From Tetrahymena elliotti 4EA (lineage: Eukaryota > Ciliophora > Oligohymenophorea > Hymenostomatida > Tetrahymenidae), in assembly GCA_000231825.2 (NCBI GenBank), contig JH720308.1, forward strand, positions 458,483-522,482: a stretch of DNA of 64,000 nt. The letters run 5' to 3'. Positions 60,736 through 64,000 of this stretch are shown piece by piece. A program made the position numbers and the translations under genes. Position 1 is the stretch's first letter; every line of letters begins with the position of its first letter. The notes beneath the pieces are model-generated. The model was not told the origin of the DNA and searched no databases. It was given only the letters and a program-made list of their open reading frames with translations.

Positions 60736-63674
60736 ATTTTGCAATTACTTTCTAAACATTTATAACACCTTTTAGATTTATAAATACATAGCATGCATTA
60801 CTTGCAAAGTAATACACAAGAACAATATTTTTATTTTGTTAAAATAATAGGAATGTGAGGTCTCTAACAAGAATTACACAAATATTTTGATTGATTTTAC
60901 TTTGCTAATTTCTTATTAAGTTTTTTTTACTAAATCTTATATTCTTCTTCCTTTACTAATTATTCCAAGTAGACAATAACTTTTAATTTTTGGTAAATAT
61001 TTATACAATAGGGGACTGGACAAACAATAAAATCTTTTTCATCTTATTAAATAGATTTGCTTATACATTTCATACAAATCTGGCACTGGCAATCATACAT
61101 TTTTACAGTTTTCTTCTTTTGTTCGTTGCAGGAAAGACATTTTTTATCTATTTAGTTTTGATTTCTCAAAGTTTCTTTATTACTGACTTACATTTCTTGC
61201 TTATTTTTATTTACTTCATTTACTATCTCTTTAGGAATATCTACAGGAGAATATAGTATCTTTTCATCATAAAAAGTAGAAAATACTTCAAATATATCTT
61301 GACTAACATATGGTTTAGATTATAAAACACATGTTTCACAAATTTTTAAAACTCTTCCATAGTTTTTAACCCAAATATTATATAACTATATACCATTAAA
61401 TTCAACACAGCAGAAACAATAGCCTTTAAGTAAAGAATTTTATAGCATTCCTTCTTTTAGAGTTTAATAGGTACTTTCACTTATCTTCAAATTGTTAAAT
61501 ATCTCTGATTTTTTATTTCTTTTCATGACGTTAATAAAGCATGATTAGCAAATAGAAAAATTTTATTTGTTATTCAAAAAATATAAAGGTTTTTTATCTT
61601 GAGTATTGCATTTGAAACACATTTAATCTTTAGCAGCTTCATTTTACAGTGCTTTTAGTATTTGTTTATTTATTATAGGACTGTATGAAAAGCAAAAGAT
61701 AACACCTATCTTTTTATATAGGATTTTGAATATCCTTGAAGTTTCTATTATTTCACCCTCAATGACATTTTAAGTCGAAGTCATTTAAGTATATTAGTCA
61801 ATGAGGATATTTTTAATACAAGTAAGGCACAGATAAGAATCAAATTTTTCAGATTATTCTGTTACTCTGAAGTATAAGTTTTGAGGACTATTTTATTAAA
61901 TTTCTTGATTGTTCTTTATTGAAAACTCATTCTTCCCAGGTATTTGTTTCGTACTACAGGAAATGCAAACATTATTTAGAAAATCTTCACGAAAAATGGT
62001 TGAAAATAGCTAAACTTAACAAGAACTGTCTACAAAATCATCGACATTCATAGGAGAATTGAGAATTCTTTCAAAACACTCAAGGCATATTTTTCTTTAC
62101 ACAAGCTTGTTTTCTTAAGTATCAAATAAAGAACAAGCAAGATTGTCAGTTTTCTACTCAATTTTACAGTAAAATTAACACTAAATCAACTTACCTGTCC
62201 TATTCAATTATTGCAACACTTTCTCATATTAATATTGAATTTCTCTTGGATCTATAAAAGTTTTTTTGATTTAAAATAAGTTCATATATTATCTATTCTC
62301 ACACTATTCATAAAGAAAGTCCAAACATTTCTTGCAAATTACCAACTGTTTAGTTTTATCGAAATTGTCTATCTTTAAAAAGAAAGACTCTTAATCAGGC
62401 TTTAAATTTATTTCTCTATTTAAAAGATTGCAATACTAGCAAGCATCAGCTACTAATAAAGACTAGCTATTTTGTTTTTCAGAATTTGATAAAAAGCTAG
62501 CCGACTTTTATTTTTAAGGTAAATTCTGTGATTGTATAATTTCCATACTATCTTCTTCTTTGACATTAAAAAGTGAAGCATTTATTTTAGTATCTACTAA
62601 ATTTTATATTAAATACTCTAAATCTCTGACTAGATCTAAAAGCTAAAAACGATAAAGATTAACCCCATAAAAATTCAAGCTAGATAGTTTATTTTATTAT
62701 AAAAAATTAGCTTTCTTAAGAACACAAAAATTACAAATAATTATTTTATCTAAAATCTTTGTAACTACTTGCTTTTATTCTAGGTTAGTATATTTGTCAC
62801 AATCTAAGCATCTTAAATCATAAACAACTGCATCTCGTCTATTTTAGTTAACTTCATCTATCTAGCTATTTTATTCTTCTTTTGATTGCATGCTTTCTGA
62901 TTCATCTGATTCATCAGACAACGTTTTAATAGCTTCTTAGCTATCTAATTTATCAACTAAATTCTTTTTCTGAAATTTCAAAATAGATCTAGCTGACTAA
63001 ATAGAGTCTTCATTTTTTGTATGACTTTCTTCAGTTATATTTATATCAGCTATTGACATTCTAACTTTTTTTTTTATTGTTTTTTGAGATTATTAGTCTG
63101 ATTTACCACCATCACCTATTAAGCTTTGAATATGATCTAACTCAGTTAAGTCATTTTGATCTTCTTCTTATTTCTTAATGTTTTCAATATTTCCAATCTG
63201 TTGATTTTCAAGAAATTATTTAAAGTCAATTTAATATGATGGTTATTTTGCTAAAGGATTTGAAGTAGGTAATTCTTAGACATTGAGTTTAGATTAATCT
63301 ATCAAGTGAAGGCTCTATTATTAATTTTCCTTTTAACCAACAACTTTAATCTATTTTTTAAATCCGAAATCTTAAAGCAAGGACTCTTTTAAAATCGATG
63401 ATGGATCTTAAAGTTGTATTCTCTTAAAGAAATTAGTTTCTAAAATATTTTTTTTGCCATTATTCTTTGCTTAATCCTCTTCTAACTCACTAGCTTATTT
63501 TACAATTTATCCATTTTTTTCAAATTATATTAAAATCTAATCCTCATCATTAACATCAAGAAATTTCAAAAAATATATTTCATGTTTTCTCATAAACTCT
63601 AACTCAAACAATAAGTTAAACTATTAGTTTTGTTAAATTAGATATATTTTTTTCTCATAATCTTCTTCCATCAT
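60555..63674 (-). CDS. Large protein with about nine repeated CxxC zinc-binding modules
   Basis: 1039 aa as a single exon from ATG at 63674 to TGA at 60555. Residues 1-290 are polar and acidic, with an IADINIT...SIQSARS-like block. The rest repeats a module of a CxxC pair, about 25-45 residues, then a second CxxC pair followed by a hydrophobic helix. Examples of pairs: CLDCDKY/CNFCVL, CQYCNL/CKKCLDF, CISCSTK/CLTCIK, CFKCNTQ/CQSCFI, CFCCVEF/CETCVL, CNSCQRP/CKQCMLC, and CCSCLDP/CGNCLYQ. One module (about 60970-61140) is RING-like: CLSCNEQ ... DCQCQICMKC ... CPVPYC. Each module probably holds one or two zinc ions. An E3 ligase role is possible but unproven. The start is uncertain: the frame is open to about 63755, where AAAAG could be a splice acceptor. 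Confidence 0.75.
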
Positions 63675-64000
63675 GTATAATTCATTTAATTCAGAGTCAA
63701 TTCCCCCATCCTCTGTTTTAAAAAATGTTAAAGCAAAAAGCTTAACTTCAATTGCCTTTTGAAAAATAAAAATAATTCAATATTAAAAATTTTTAAATTC
63801 ATCTTATAAGAAATTTCTTTACACATCAAATCTATTGATTTGGTTAGTAAATTTTTTTTAAATTAATAATAACTAACTAAGTGTTTTAAAACTTTCAAAA
63901 GATAAAAATTTGATACTTTAAAGAAATAAGAATATTAGCTTTATTTTAGAATTTTTAAATCCATGTTTTCATTTTGATTTATAACTTAATAAATTAAGAT
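63675..64000. other. Upstream region of the CxxC gene
   Basis: AT-rich. It may contain the promoter or a short first exon of the minus-strand CxxC gene. Nothing else seen; no telomere repeat at this edge. Confidence 0.4.

Noticed and set aside
1..64000. Telomere repeats, CRISPR arrays, rRNA genes, insertion sequences
   Set aside because: Looked for CCCCAA/GGGGTT runs, spaced short repeats, rRNA-like blocks and transposase motifs; none seen.

Overview
The window reads as macronuclear DNA of a Tetrahymena-like ciliate. It is extremely AT-rich, and every long gene is open only when TAA and TAG are read as glutamine and TGA is the sole stop. Introns are short, AT-rich GT...AG introns of about 45 to 290 nt, longer than the roughly 25-nt introns of Paramecium. 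Protein families also fit: divergent kinases, Gln/Asn-rich proteins, TmcB-like giant membrane proteins and a cyclic-nucleotide-type K+ channel. I hand-translated both strands with the ciliate code and checked that exon phases add up. A search that treats TAA/TAG as stops sees almost none of these genes.

Layout. 1-900 is gene-free, C-poor and GT-rich. 901-1422 is a GC-elevated open frame with codon use unlike its surroundings. 1368-2873 (minus) is a six-exon Gly-rich CCCH zinc-finger gene. 3527-9090 (plus) holds a leucine-rich-repeat protein, a B-box-like protein and a coiled-coil/low-complexity protein. 10201-11736 encodes a zinc-motif plus OB-fold protein, convergent with a five-exon low-complexity gene (11983-14251, minus) that ends in four 24-residue tandem repeats. 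14622-18119 is a tandem pair of divergent kinases. Next come a Hook-family motor adaptor (18654-20702), an MFS sugar transporter (21664-23702), deoxyribose-phosphate aldolase (25715-26702), a Gln/Asn-rich zinc-motif protein (27553-28911), a secreted class-3 lipase (31143-32009), a membrane protein of unknown role (32779-34095, minus), tRNA-Asp (34987-35057, minus), an 810-residue low-complexity protein (35671-38155) and an eight-exon K+ channel (39119-43472).

The last 20 kb is a minus-strand array. It holds two tandem TmcB-like giant membrane proteins (44151-50396 and 51898-58523) and a protein with about nine CxxC pairs (60555-63674). Between the last two lies a segmental duplication of about 1.1 kb. 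It left a dead 5' fragment of the TmcB-like gene and a dead 3' fragment of the CxxC gene, exactly as a tandem duplication spanning the gene boundary would.

The genes do not form one pathway. Transport (MFS), deoxynucleoside breakdown (DERA), secreted lipolysis, cargo/organelle motility (Hook) and membrane signalling (K+ channel, TmcB-like proteins, kinases) sit side by side as single transcription units. The most notable items are the reciprocal pseudogenes, the anomalous block at 901-1422, the CCHC knuckle in the channel, two stop-free 3n introns in that channel, and the repetitive CxxC protein. I did not find evidence of a wholly new multigene system.
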